NCBI GenBank assembly: GCA_003024785.1
Contig: PUQB01000134.1
Location: 97,512-161,511, forward strand
DNA from: Selaginella tamariscina
Lineage: Eukaryota > Streptophyta > Lycopodiopsida > Selaginellales > Selaginellaceae
DNA: 64,000 bases
Direction: 5' to 3'
Shown here one piece after another: positions 31,093-44,409 of the stretch; within the stretch, counting starts at the first letter, position 1; each line of letters begins with the position of its first letter. A program made the position numbers and the translations under genes. The notes beneath the pieces were generated by a model that was given only the letters and a program-made list of their open reading frames with translations, searched no databases and had not been told where the DNA came from.

Positions 31093-33586
31093 ATGGAGAA
31101 GGATGCATTCGCGGCACTGTGCGAGAAGCTGGAAGCGCCACACCCGATTGTGCAGAGGAATGCGGTGAGTTTGATCTTCCGGCGGCTCGCGAATGCGGCG
31201 CAGATGCAGACCGCTTCGGGAAAGGAAGCGCTCAATCGCTGCATTTCGTCTTCTAGCCCTACCGTCATTGACCAGAGTGTTCGTGAGCTCTGCGCCATGG
31301 CCAAATCCGCCACAATCCCTCTACAACAGGTACGCATACACAATATTTGTGTATGCAGAGCTATATCTATATGTATACATGTATACAGTATATATTTCCA
31401 CAGAGGCAGATATAGTACATGGATACCCAACATTTTGTATTCATGGATAACAAAAAACTAATACGAAAGAAGAGAAGTGATAACAGAGATAGCACGTACA
31501 CATTCATATATAATGCACATGTATGTTTTACGCATCTATTTATACATCTGTTATTTATGCCAATATAAATGTATATAATCATATATTACAGTGTGTTCAC
31601 ATAGCGATCATATCATGTTATAAAATGCTTTGTAAACGCGTTTCGATACAACATATATCTGTATATTTTGTATCATATAGTACATGCATGACTCACCGTT
31701 TCAGCGATGCACTTACGATATATATAGTTGCATATGTGTGTGTGTGTGTGGTGTGTGTGTGTGTTGTGTGTTGTATCAAGTTCGTGGTATATTAGTTCCA
31801 ATGTGTGTGTGTGTGTGTGTGTGCCTGTGTGTCTACATACATATATGTATGTTATATACATACAGAGGTATTAGATATACATGTTATACAGTTCTGTAAA
31901 TAAAGGGACACACGTATGCATCATTTTATATGAATACAACTTAATACATCTTGTTATATACGTATATACGTGTGGCTACATGTATATACACCTCACTGGT
32001 GTGTATGTTTGTTGTACTCTATATTCTAACTGTCTTTCTACCAGGCAATGCAAATTCTACAAGCATCGCTAGATTCTGTAGTTTCTGGTTCTTCTTCTGT
32101 TCATGTTCTGATTGCTGGAATCGGATACATTTGCCAGCTCTATGTGTCTGATCTTAAATACCCAAACAACACTTTCTCAGTTCATCCCCTCCTGAAGGTT
32201 TGTGTGCGTGTTCATTCATATACAGTATAGTTAATTTTTATAATCTCTCCCTCTCTCACACACACACACGCACAAGCATGCACGGAGACGGACACAAGGA
32301 CATTATCATATGTTTTTACTAACATTGAGAAATTGTCAGGCATTGCAATCACGTGAGGAAGTAGAAGCCGACATTTGTCAACAGGTGCGTGGCGTACTCT
32401 ATACATACCTAACTCATATACATACCTACACATACAAATTAGAATGCGAGGTGGTTAATTGATCTCACTTCATGATATATTTCTATTATATTTTGGTGCT
32501 ATAGGAGGTGTAAAATTATTATTTGTAAACAGGTGCGGTTCATCCTGGTTCATACTTCTCATGAACAGCAGCATCGCGGTTTACAATTCATACAGCCAAT
32601 ATTAGCCCACGTACTTTTGGGCTCATTTTGCCCGCCAGCTACATTCAACATTGTGCATTGTTGCTGGTACTCAACCATCATTAGGTCCTTCATTGCTGCA
32701 TATTCTTCTGCAATACACACGGTCACGGATTTATAAGTCATCACAAGTAAGGATATCTATCTATACATACATACATACAGACAGACAGACAGTTACACAC
32801 ACACACACACACACACAGAGCATTATTGTTAACGTAGCATCATCAAGTATCAAAGGGCATACATATGTACGTATTTCAAATATGTATATTTTGTGTGTGT
32901 GTGTGTGTCTCTGTTTTCTGTGATATGAACAATATTCTCGATCTATATATATACATATTTGTGTATCCATACACATACATGCAGTTACGATATGTATGCT
33001 TTATAGGATATGTACTATACATATGATATTGAATGACTATGACAATACTATCATATATGAAGTGTGGATTTGCAATGCAGGATTTGGAATTTATTTCTGT
33101 GTCATTTTTCGAGCTTATTTGATGTTGTGGATGCTCTTCACGATTCTGAAAGGGTACGTTTTAACGATAATATGTTATTACGCACACACAGGTTCAGATA
33201 TATACTGTAGTATGCATGTTGTATAGTTTTTCTATATAATGATTATATAGATTTATCTGTACATACAAAATAAATATAGCGTATTTATGTATCTGTATAT
33301 ATCTAATATATCTATATGTTATCTATCGTATATGTATATTGTATAGGTGGAGTTTGCCACTACTATCCTGGAGGTGTTGTTCGAGTTTATGGCATGAGAG
33401 CAAGCACGTGGGCTGCCATCTCTACCGTTTATTTCTTTGATCCGACGGATGGAATCGCTTCCAAGGATTGAAGATGCTCATTTAGCATGTCTTTCTTATT
33501 TCCTCGCTACTACAGAATTAGAGTATGAACTGCTTGCCTTGATGGCCCTTGGAGAAAGCTGGATTGAAGGTGTGTATAACGCACGC

Positions 33587-33617
<31 letters not shown>

Positions 33618-36600
33618 ACAACACATCAAGGGTCATCAAAATGTTAAATCCAGCATTATTTTCTGTTGGAAAGTTCCATTGCTTCTATTAGAATGTATGC
33701 ATTTAACACACACTATATATACATATGGACATATTTTTACTCACGTTGTCTCAGAAGGTCTTCTAGTGTACAAGCTCTACTGTTTTGGATATTTCCCACG
33801 CTGCATATTCTGCCATCTCCATCTGGTCCGTTGAAAAAAGCAGCTATTTCTCTCTTAACCAAGATTGACCACGTTTTATCGGATAAGACAAGATATTTTA
33901 CGATGAAAGGTAAAATGTGGCCATACTTGCAATTACCTGGAAGAGCCTATGGGCTTTTGAATTCCCTTTGGTCCTCGGTAAGCTGGTAATTGCGTATATA
34001 TAACTTTATATGCTTAACTGTGTAATATGTGTATGTGTGTGTGTAAGTACAGCATCATTTTGTCTATGTATATGTAGTTATATAAAAACTTATATACTGC
34101 ATATATGTATGCATGAGTTCGTAACATAATTGGCATGGTTTACACAAATTATAGTCGTGTTGTGTATATTATAATGTATACTAGTACAAATATAATAACA
34201 TGATTCTTTACAGGATGGACACGATACCTGGCTTTCTTGTTTATTCGATACAGAAGATAAGTCTACAGAAGGATGGCTAACTGATCTCCATAAATTTCTT
34301 GTTACTGGGATGATGGTGCTAAAGCTCAAACAACAGGTAATATAATACTATTCAGAGGAATCAACATCAATTTTCAGAGATATATCGAGTTCAGACTTGC
34401 AATGTCGCATGAATATAGAACTTTGATCAATTATCAAACTGGTTTGCAAGATTTACGGTTTAGTTTAGGCCGTTCGTATATATTTGTACACACACGCACG
34501 CACACGTACTTCCTAAATTGTCACTTTTTTTACAGATTTTCCAGTTTTGATGGCCATAGTTACAAGCTCGTTAATATTTCATCCTGCTACAACAGTCGCA
34601 CATTCTGCTATTGAGACTTTAGCTGCAATAGGAGGCAAACAATCCATTTGGGGCATTTCCCTTATTCCACTTTCCTCTCTCTTTGAAGTTTCACCTCCGA
34701 AATCAGAATTCACATGTGGTGGTAAGTACACACACGCATGCTTACACAACATGTACACAAGTACATACGTATATCTTGTACCATATATGTATCCTAGCAA
34801 GTATATCTGTTTCTTTATACCCACTTTCACTTACACATTTTACTGTTATGCACGATACTATATTATAAGATCGTTACTAACACAAAATACAAGTTTTATG
34901 CTTGATAAAGTGGTTGATTTTCTTTTCAGACAGCTTTATTGAAGGCACTTCCAGGTTTATGTGTGCATCCAACTTGCTTGCCTTTGGCATCAACCTTCTC
35001 CAACCTATGTTGAGCTATAAAGCCAACACGTGAGTACTATATAGGTGTGCGTATGTATATATGTGTGTTTTTTTTATGTACACATTCCGTTTTGATGCTT
35101 GATTGATAATTTATCTTTTAACAGAGAAATACCGTCAATGGGAATTCGTCTGATATATAATATCTGGAAGCACACAGAGCGTGCATACCCATATTTAAAG
35201 GTAGTTTTCTCTCCTTTATTTAATCTGAAAAGCTAATGACAGTTTGAATTCAATAATTAGGAACTGTTAATCCAAAATAATTTTCTCGATGCTACACTTG
35301 AGACAGATTTTTATTGAGCAAAGCAGTATCTCTGCGGGATGTATGTAAACAAGACTCGGACGCTGGTATAGAGCTCATTCTATCTGTACAGGTGACCATT
35401 TGTTTGCTGTTCATCCAAACACTATATCACGTACACACGAGAGAGAGAGAGGGAGGGAGATGTTATATATAATATAATTGTGTATGATATAATACCATAT
35501 ATACTATCTATTATTATTAATATTTTTACTATATGATTTCGTTAATTGTGTTGCTTGTATAGGCCTGTATAGAGAGCAATTCGGATGTGGTTCAGGCACT
35601 AGGCTTGCAAGGGCTGTCGTTCCTTTGTGCTGACGATGCAATAGGTCTCCCTCTCTCCCTCTCTCTCGTTTCCTAATTCTGACTGAGCTTTATCCTAGAT
35701 TTCTATACGGCTTGGAGAGTTGTTGCAAATATATTCGCACCGCTTCCTCGAAGTTCTGCAGGTTCTGAAAGGTACTTCTTTGTGTGTATGCATGTGTAAA
35801 TATTTACGTTATGTATGTACGGATATCTTATTGTGTGGTGTGGTGTCATAGTTGTGTTTATAATCTGATATTCACATAACTACTTAATTACATTGATGTA
35901 TTTATAGTTTAGTTATAGTCCTGCTGTAATTATAATGTAATAGATTCCATCGAAATAACTATATAACTATATTTATTTATTATTTTTTAATTTGAAAAGG
36001 TCTTTCTAGCCTATGCATGCTGCTGAAGCATGGAGCATTGGATGCTGCTGCAAATCCCGACGAGGCACGTGTAGTTGCCAATATTCTCTGGAACTTCGCT
36101 TCCTCTAAGTACGAAGTTAGTACACGTTCTGCAGCTATAGAGTCTCTATGTGCTTATGAAGTAAGTCTCAATCATACACACTTATACATATGTATCACTT
36201 AATGGATATAGATCCATTCATATACACATGATTCTGTAATTATATATACTTACATAATTTTATTTAATCGTATAGGTGGACCTGTTGAAAGAGACTATGC
36301 CTTCCAATGAAAGACACGTGGATATACTTTTACTTGAGGCAAATACGACAGCTAAATCACGAGCGGAGAAACTTGTGACCAGCTTCCTCGATTATGAGCA
36401 TAGGCAAGTTCTGTGTGTGTGTGGGTGACAATGTATGTACATTATGTGTGCTCAGGTATCTGAGTGAGAACTCTCTATATACATGGATATATTGAAACTC
36501 TTTCTTTCTGTTGTTTAGAACACGGCGAAGAGCAACAGTAACTGACAAAGTTACAACTACAAAACTTGGGAAAATGCTGGAAGCTATGCCTCGTACTTTC

Positions 36601-38135
36601 GCAGGAAGTAAGTATCTATATTTGCAGACACGTGCGCACATTTGTATATTTACATAATATGTTTCTTCTGTAGAAGAGGAGTTCTCTGGAGCTTGTTTGT
36701 TCTTTTCTTCTAATAGAAATGCGTCAAAGAAAGCTTCTCAACAGGCAAGTCAAACCACATTTTCTACTCATTAGCTACTATAATAATTGTCTTTCATCTG
36801 AGTTACTGAAGGATGTTTATCCAGGAAGCAGAAGACATGAAGAAGATTTTTATACAGCTGCAGAGAATATGAATGTGTCTGGAGATTTGCTTATGGTTAT
36901 GGTGTCCTTGTATTCATGGTCTTCGTTCATGCATGAGTGGCTCGAGGTTGAAGCTCGACGACCTGACAGTGGAGGAGCCGTTGAACGTATTGTCAAGGTA
37001 CATAGTGGGCACATGTATTCATACACACGTATGACGCACGTCGCACTGCGTCTAACAGAACTATCGAAATAAACTCATAAGCACTGTACATAACTATTAG
37101 TTATTTATATGTAAAGACATCAAACCCGCACACTAATGCGCAGACACGCACATACATGCATACGTGTGTGGATGCACATATATATGAATGGATGAATGAT
37201 ATATATAATCTTACTTTGGATTTCAGACTTGCATTAAAGCTTCTGAGGAAAGCACTCCTAGGGTCGCAGAGAACGCAACTCTAGCTCTTGCTGCTCTTTC
37301 TAAGGTATATATCTATTTCACTTCATGCTATATCATAATATTTTGCCTGGGTACACCAACTGAACCATTATCGCGTACGCACAACTTCTCGTATTGATTT
37401 GTGTATACAGTTTTTCCATCAAGCTGGTCTTGAGACTCCCACCCTTGTCTCAGAACACTTTGAGGTACGTATAGCAAAGTACGGACACGAATTTTCGCAA
37501 TGGTCAGCCGGCATATCCCTTGGAGTTTTAGCAACTTCATTTCACCCCACAGACTGGCGATTGAAAGCGAAAGCAATACGCTTGCTCATGAAGGTCAGTA
37601 ATGTGTTTGTGTCTGTGTGTGTATAGACCAATATAAATTCTCTATATCATTATGTTAAGTACTTTATAAACTTCATCAATATATATAACTGGTCACACAC
37701 ACACACACACATACACACAACATACAACACACGCACACACACGCTTCCTTTTGCAGCTATTCCACGAGGCAGAGAGCTCATTCGTGGCGGCTTCTGCTGC
37801 CATTGGATTGGGATATTCCTGCGAAAGCCTGATGCGATCAGAGTCGTCCAATAATACAGAGGAGTACAATCTACTTTTAGAGGTGTTGAACTGCATTGTA
37901 CAGCTACTTACTGTAAGGTGTCCATCTCCAAGTTTACAGGCCATAACCACAGAATTAAAGGTAAAAAGATGTGTGTGCGTGCGCGAGTGTCCGTGTCTAT
38001 GTGTGTGTGTGTGTGTCGTACTTCGTTTCATTTTATTTGCTCTTGTGTTACTTATAATTTGTTCCTCAGAGAGAAACTAAGGACAGGTTTTTGAGCAGAG
38101 AGTTGAAGGTAAACTATTATAACATTGGTATTATG

Positions 38136-38168
<33 letters not shown>

Positions 38169-38960
38169 GCACAACACACGCACGGGTACGCGAGCAAAAG
38201 AAAAACGAATTACAATCCGTGGGCTGACCACATTTGTAAAAGGACAATTATTATCGATACGATATACTAGTTAAATGCGAAGTTTATCATATAAAATGTA
38301 TGGTTTATACTATAACTATGTACTTGTACCTGAGGCGTATCCTATACACCCTTGTCTGGTTCTGCTTAAATGGTTATTATACTTAATTCATATCAAATAT
38401 AATAACTAAATATACGTATTTAAGAAATTGCATAACAATAATTTAACTTTTCTTTTCCAGTCTTGTGGTGACGATGGAAGCGAGTTTTGGTCCACAGTCG
38501 GTCTAGTCAAGGCATTGGGTTGGTCAGCAGTGGCGTTTAGTCGAGCAGGTGTGTGTTGTGTGTGTGTGTCGCATTATATTTCTTTTACTTGTTGCATGTA
38601 CATAATATATGAGAACTAAATATCAGTATTGTATATTCCATGATATATATACACATATATATCAATGTGTGTGTGTGTTTGTTTGAGCGAACGCGCGTAG
38701 TGATTAGCAATACAATGGACAGGAAAGAGCAAATTGGTAAAATCCATAACTGAAGCCATCGTTTCGTGGATACCTGAGTCTATAGAAAGAGTCGAGAATA
38801 TTTCTACAATGGCAATGGTAGCAGGAGCATCTTTGTCGGTCTCCATGTGCATTGAAGCCTCGAATAGACTAGAGATTTTGGAAGCTGGCCTTCCCGAAAC
38901 TTTACTATGTCGGTTCGGACTTCTAATGCCGCAGATTCCAGAGCAGTGTGTGTGTGTGTG

Positions 38961-38991
<31 letters not shown>

Positions 38992-39662
38992 ACACACACA
39001 CATACACATTTAGATATATTCGTTTCTAGAGAGATAATACGTATTACACACAACATATATGCAGATGTGTAGATAGATAGGTAAACGTATGCATGTGCAT
39101 ACATAGCATATTTATGTGTTATTCTTCTTTTATCATGGCTGTTACTTAATTGATAACTAAACATTTATTTATTAACTTGGCAGACCACGGGTTTAAGCAA
39201 GAATATACTGTTACACGTGTATAGAGCGGTATGTGTAGGAAGCGGCGGCCTTGTATCGAGTACACTTCGTACAGGAAGCCATCCATTGAGCTTTGAGATT
39301 ATTAGTGGCTTTCTGGGGAATATTCGCAGGGGATATACTCATCTGGACCAACAATTTTGCTTCAGTGCAATGCTGGGTTTTGTAAATGCCCTCGGAGCTG
39401 ACGTACGATATGTGTACATACGTGTGTGTATGTGTGTATGTTCTGTATATTATATTAACTATAATGATATTAATGTTTACATATATTATATATATGTACG
39501 CACACACACACGTGTGTGTGTATGTGAATATAGCAGCTATACTAATATACTCAAGTATAATTTAATTTGTTTCCCAGGTGACTAGTGTTTTTACTTGGGA
39601 GGCAGTTTCTGCTTCCAGTAAAGTTGCTACTGTTATACATAAGGTACTCTCTCTCTCTCTCT

Positions 39663-39708
<46 letters not shown>

Positions 39709-41161
39709 TTATACATACATACATACATACATATATGTGTGTGTGTGTGTGTGTGTAATGTCTAAAGTACTTTGTGTATCCCTCTTGGCATATATACCTT
39801 GTACCTTCATCTATGTTCATTCTGTACGTGTAGTATAATTGTCTGAAATACGTACATTATACGTATGTATGTATCTTATTATTATATAATACTCTCTATA
39901 TATTAAGCTAATATTTATTGGTATATATTTTTCAGGCTGGAAATAAAGTTGCAACGCCTTTGTTGTACAGCAGCATCTTTGAGAATGTTCTGAGAACAAT
40001 GCTGCAGCATATAGTTAGTATATCCCACTCCAGTCAAGATGCTCGGTTAAGAGGCTACGCAAGATGGTCACTTGGCATATTACACACAACCTGGCTACGT
40101 GGAGGAAGTTTACCACAGTCTAAAAGTGATGGTTGGAGTTACCAGCCAGTTAACTTGCTAAACCTCTCGGAGCAAAGCACATTACGTTTATTATGTGAGT
40201 GGCTGACTTGCATTGGGCTTACAAAGGTACGTGTGTGCGTGTGTATAGCTCTTTACAATATATCCACCATGAAGACGTACCTCTATGCTTATGTGTGTTA
40301 GCGTACGTACACATGCATACACGTAGTATCTCTGTTTATGCCCCGACCTGCAAAGGTATGTATAATGTGTGTGTGTACGATATAAAGATTAGATATTGCA
40401 TTCATATACATTACTAATAGCTTAATTAACCTGTTCTATGTAGGTTGATGTACCGTGCAGTGCGACAGTGAGCGTGATGGAATGCTTACAAGAGGCTCCT
40501 AGATTACCTCTTCTCGACTGGACAGGTCTGTACATAATAGAGTTCATTATGTGAAAGACAATGTATGCTGTATAATACTATCTACATATAATACTAATGC
40601 TACTAGTATAATTATTGGTGTATTATCATCGGTTTACATGTTTTAGCTCACTGTTTATAACAGGTCTCATACGTAGAATTATGCAACACAGGGAATGGTT
40701 TACTGAAGATGGCCATTTAGAAGTTAGAAAGCAGTGTATACTTCTCTCTCTTCGGCATTCTGATAAAGTACCTCCATTAGCGAACGTATTAGACGTAGTT
40801 TATGATATTTCAAGGCTTTCTACACTTGAGCCAGGTATGCTATATGTGCAGATATATGTTTGTGTCATGGTTCTTATAAATATACGGCTGATCATGTTTG
40901 TACGGATCTGTATGCAGAGGCAGACATTGTATTATATGGTACTTGTGTCAAATAAGAGTAATGCATGCCTGTATTTATGTATGTATGTATGTATAGAAAC
41001 ACGAATGAATGTGCAAAACGTACAGTTGAAGATATATGTGTCATATATTCAGGCCTACAAAAGTTGCTGCTAAGCCACATTGGTGATGTGAGTACCGTTT
41101 TCTCGCTTTCACGTATGGAGAAGCTGTTGAAGGACGTGGTACAGGTCAGACACATAGCATA

Positions 41162-41213
<52 letters not shown>

Positions 41214-41330
41214 ACAAATATATATATATGGAAATTACAGGTCCTGAGGATATTACAAGTTGAAAATGGGGCCCATGCAAGGGAATGCAGGATTGATTGC
41301 TGGAGAGGAATCGATAAATTTAAAGGTCTG

Positions 41331-41362
<32 letters not shown>

Positions 41363-42292
41363 AGAGAGAGAGAGATTTTATTCTCCTGTTTATGTGTACA
41401 GAGGATTACAATGAGCAGCTTGTTAAAGAGTTCATGAGATGTGTAATGTGTCTTTCACCGTCGCGTTTCCTTGATCACAACACTAGGGAAGTAACTAGAG
41501 ATGATAAATCCGAGTGGTGTGTAATTTTGGAGTGCTTAAAACGAGCAAAAGCCCAATGGCTGCTGGAAACGTTTAAGGTAACACGAGCGCGCGCGGTGTG
41601 TGTGTGTGTTCAGATAAACTTGATGTTTTAATTTATTGTTTAGGTGGATAAGGATGATATTGAAAAGGTGGCATTTGTGAGGTCCCGATTGGCGGCTATG
41701 AAAATAATCCCTTTGTCAGCTCTAAGACCTGTTCGCTCGTTGCTACTCGACCAAAGAATCACAGGTTTTTGCATCTCTCTCTCTCTCCACACACACACCC
41801 ACCGGGGAAGACCAGTATCTTTTAACAGATATACGTATATGTATGTTTTGTATATACATTTATATATCTATATAAATATACTCATACAAGATTTCATTAT
41901 TGTATCTAATTCAGGACAATGGGGACTGGTCGGAGAAGTTGCATTGGCATTGAGAGAGTGTTCAAATGAGGAGAAGTTGGAGTGGCTGTTGGATGCAATC
42001 GATACCGCTTATATGTCAAAGCTCTCGATAATGGTAAATGTTATCAAACACACACATAACAATTAGATAATCGGTATTACAGTTTGACAACGTCATACAA
42101 GTGTGTGTGTGTGTGGTGTGTGTGTGTGTTGTAAAAGCATGGTTCTTTTCCTTCATTAGTATTTGTATCTTTCTAGTTTGCAGCATATGTATATACATAT
42201 AGAACTAACAAGGATGTATTATTTCATGTATATATAATATTCTATTGCTCAATGATTAATAGTAAATATTAATGTTTAGCAGGCACATAATG

Positions 42293-42343
<51 letters not shown>

Positions 42344-42738
42344 GGAGAGAGGGAGAGACATATATGTACTCTTATGCATATACTCTCTCTCTTTGTGTGT
42401 GTGCGTGTGTGTATATGTAGAGATACTTACACGTTGGTTGTTTCCAATTACAGAGTGTATATTTCATGGCTATGCTCTCAAGCATGTGGAGTAGAGAGTG
42501 TTACATGCTGCCTGCGGGCCAATCAACTGTCGAAGATCTGCCATACACACTGAGAGCTCTTTGCAAGCAGCCCAGGTTCGATACGAGTGCAAGTTTGATT
42601 ACGAATAAGGTGTTTGCAATGCTTGAGAAGAAAGAGGAGCTCGGGGATTACCTGTTTGAGATTATGAAGAAAACAGCTACTTCTTTAAGGGAGTTTGCCT
42701 CTAGGGATATGACTATCAGGTTAGTAAGCTTTAATTAA
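31093..42738 (+). CDS. RST1: RST1 (RESURRECTION1), focadhesin-like HEAT-repeat protein
   Basis: In Arabidopsis RST1 is a large protein needed for normal cuticular wax and embryo growth, and with RIPR it links the cytoplasmic exosome to the Ski complex. The first exon (31093-31329) begins MEKDAFAALCEKLEAPHP and contains SSPTVIDQSVRELCAMAKS, close to the RST1 N-terminus. An in-frame ATG at 31012 is possible but adds no homology. About 35 exons follow, such as 32045-32197, 32340-32384 (45 nt), 32533-32746, 33347-33569, 34536-34721, 36276-36403, 36717-36997, 37757-37960, 38070-38108 (39 nt), 39184-39402, 39936-40226, 40664-40834, 41402-41577 and 42454 to the end. Helical repeat-like segments run throughout. 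A TAA at 42736-42738 closes the last exon, although a GTTAGT donor at 42720 could lead to a further exon that I cannot find. Frame slips occur near 32640, 33120 (extra T before FDVVDALHD) and in the 33.35 kb exon. No transmembrane helix stands out. Confidence 0.88.
41166..41212. repeat. (CT)23 microsatellite in an RST1 intron
   Basis: An uninterrupted CT run occupies most of the short intron between the exons ending at 41144 and starting at 41241. Confidence 0.95.
42294..42358. repeat. (GT)n(GA)n compound microsatellite in the last RST1 intron
   Basis: A GT run passes directly into a GA run with a few GGGA interruptions. It lies in the intron before the final RST1 exon. Confidence 0.95.
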
Positions 42739-43033
42739 CACTAATGAAAAACAATTAGCAGTATACTATATAGATGAGTGATAGTGTCTTCATTCTTAAT
42801 TTATTAAGTTTTAAGGGACATATAAATATGGATGGGAACTACATGCTTATAAATCAAATTTATAAAATTAGCAATTTAATTTTTATACTATATAATTATT
42901 AATAAATAGTTTCTTCTTGATTATAAATACTATGTCATATTATTATTTACTTACAGTATAAATACTATGTGTTATTAAATAAGAATATGTGTACATATTA
43001 TTATAAATATATCAACCCTACCTTCTTTCAAGA

Positions 43034-43105
43034 AGGAGGTGACCAGGTTTGAACCAGTGACCATCTGATCTGCAGTCAGCCGCTCTACCACTGAGCTACA
43101 CCTCC
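43034..43105 (-). tRNA. tRNA-Cys (GCA)
   Basis: Read on the minus strand, the acceptor stem GGAGGTG pairs fully with CACCTCC. The D arm is GCTC-AGTGGTA-GAGC, the anticodon loop CTGCAGA gives GCA, and the T arm is ACTGG-TTCAAAC-CTGGT with wobble pairs. The discriminator is U, as expected for tRNA-Cys. One mismatch lies at the top of the anticodon stem (27-43). There is no intron. The D and anticodon arms match plant nuclear tRNA-Cys well, while the acceptor stem is less usual. Confidence 0.88.
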
Positions 43106-43990
43106 ATATTTAACCTTGATCAAAATGTATAAGTTGATCAACACTGATTAATCACCTGCCTGCCACGTCACCGCATTCGTCACAGATGACCAACCCCGTA
43201 TGTTGTGTATGTGTGCTAGTACTAAACATGTAATAACTCTGTTTTCTATACACACACACACACACACACATATGAAAATATGTAACCTGGTGTACACATA
43301 CATGCATTTAAGGTGTGTTACACGGTTGATTATCAAGTATTAATAGTTTTGCTAAGCAATTTACTTGATATATTGATGTATTTTATTTTATATATAATCT
43401 CCTTTCATTCTTCAAATATTTTAAATTAAAAACTAATTAAATTCTTATAAAAAAAATTAATGATAATATATGAACCTTAATCGTTCGTTTGTATAAGTTA
43501 TATTAAAAACTAAAAACTAAATTTGGATTTTGTGAATAGTAAGGTTAATTAGCATATTTATTTAGAATAAGTAATAAAATATATTAAAAAATGTAATAAA
43601 ATTTTTAAAAACTCTGGCGAACTCTGTTTACATTTGTATGTATATATTCATACACAAAACAACAAATGATCTTGAAACATTAGCGTGTTTATGTGCGTGT
43701 GCGTGTGTATGTGTGTGTACAGAAACAGAGTTATTACATGTTTGGTACTAGCACACATAGACGACATACAGGGTGTATATGTGGTTGGTAATATGTGAGT
43801 AACGCGTGTATGTGTTTTGTCTTGTGGATTTGCGAAGAGAATTCAGCGGATATAGAAGATTCTCATGGAATCTCTTCAAACATGCGTTTCATACACATTT
43901 GTTTTATATTAAAACGTATCTCGTATTTAAATTAAATAATTAGATATATTATCTATGTGTTTACTATGTTATATTATCCATGTTATTCAG

Positions 43991-44014
43991 GATTTGGATT
44001 TGGATTTGGATTTG
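43991..44014. repeat. (GATTTG)4 minisatellite
   Basis: Four perfect hexamer units just upstream of the plus-strand tRNA-Cys gene. They are present in only one arm of the inverted repeat. Confidence 0.9.
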
Positions 44015-44030
44015 TATGAATAATAAATAT

Positions 44031-44101
44031 GGAGGTGTAGCTCAGTGGTAGAGCGGCTGACTGCAGATCAGATGGTCACTGGTTCAACCCGGTCACCTCC
44101 T
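44031..44101 (+). tRNA. tRNA-Cys (GCA), second copy, 6-nt T loop
   Basis: Identical to the minus-strand copy through the acceptor, D and anticodon arms, with anticodon GCA and discriminator U. The T arm reads ACTGG-TTCAAC-CCGGT: the stem pairs better than in the other copy but the loop has six bases where seven are normal. That could make the gene non-functional, or it could be one more single-base loss of the kind seen across the window. Confidence 0.75.
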
Positions 44102-44409
44102 TGTGCAGTTTTAGAATAATATATACATATTAAATAATATATCTAGAGAATGTAGTTAAGAATGAATTTATTTTAAATAAATTAGTAAATTTATAATTAT
44201 ATTAATAAATTAGGACAAAGAAAATATAAAATAATCAAAAATATATTATTATGTATGGATGTGAATAAAATAATATATACATATTATTACTTAATAAGAT
44301 AGTATTTATACTATAAGTAATCAAGAATACACTTATTATTAATTAATAATTATATATTATAAAAAGTTAAATTGTTAATGTATAAATTAATTATAAATTT
44401 TATAAATAA

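Larger units (their letters stand above)
42840..44400. repeat. large imperfect inverted repeat with a tRNA-Cys gene in each arm
   Basis: The left arm (about 42840-43254) and right arm (about 43716-44400) are diverged reverse complements. Matching landmarks are the AT-rich outer parts (for example TATAATTATTAATAAATAGT on the left and its counterpart near 44345), the two tRNA genes, and an inner block with GAGTTATTACATGTTT and GTACTAGCACACATA (43197-43254 against 43716-43775). The right arm is longer by about 160 bp between the tRNA and the inner block and includes a GATTTG minisatellite. The central 460 bp is AT-rich and unpaired. This looks like one inverted duplication event, not two independent tRNA insertions. 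Confidence 0.75.

Noticed and set aside
36719-37072. Whole frame as a single RST1 exon including the segment from 36745 to about 36811
   Set aside because: Not fully settled: the AG-GCAAGT word suggests a possible short intron, but no acceptor keeps the frame, so read-through was kept in the gene model and splicing there was not claimed.
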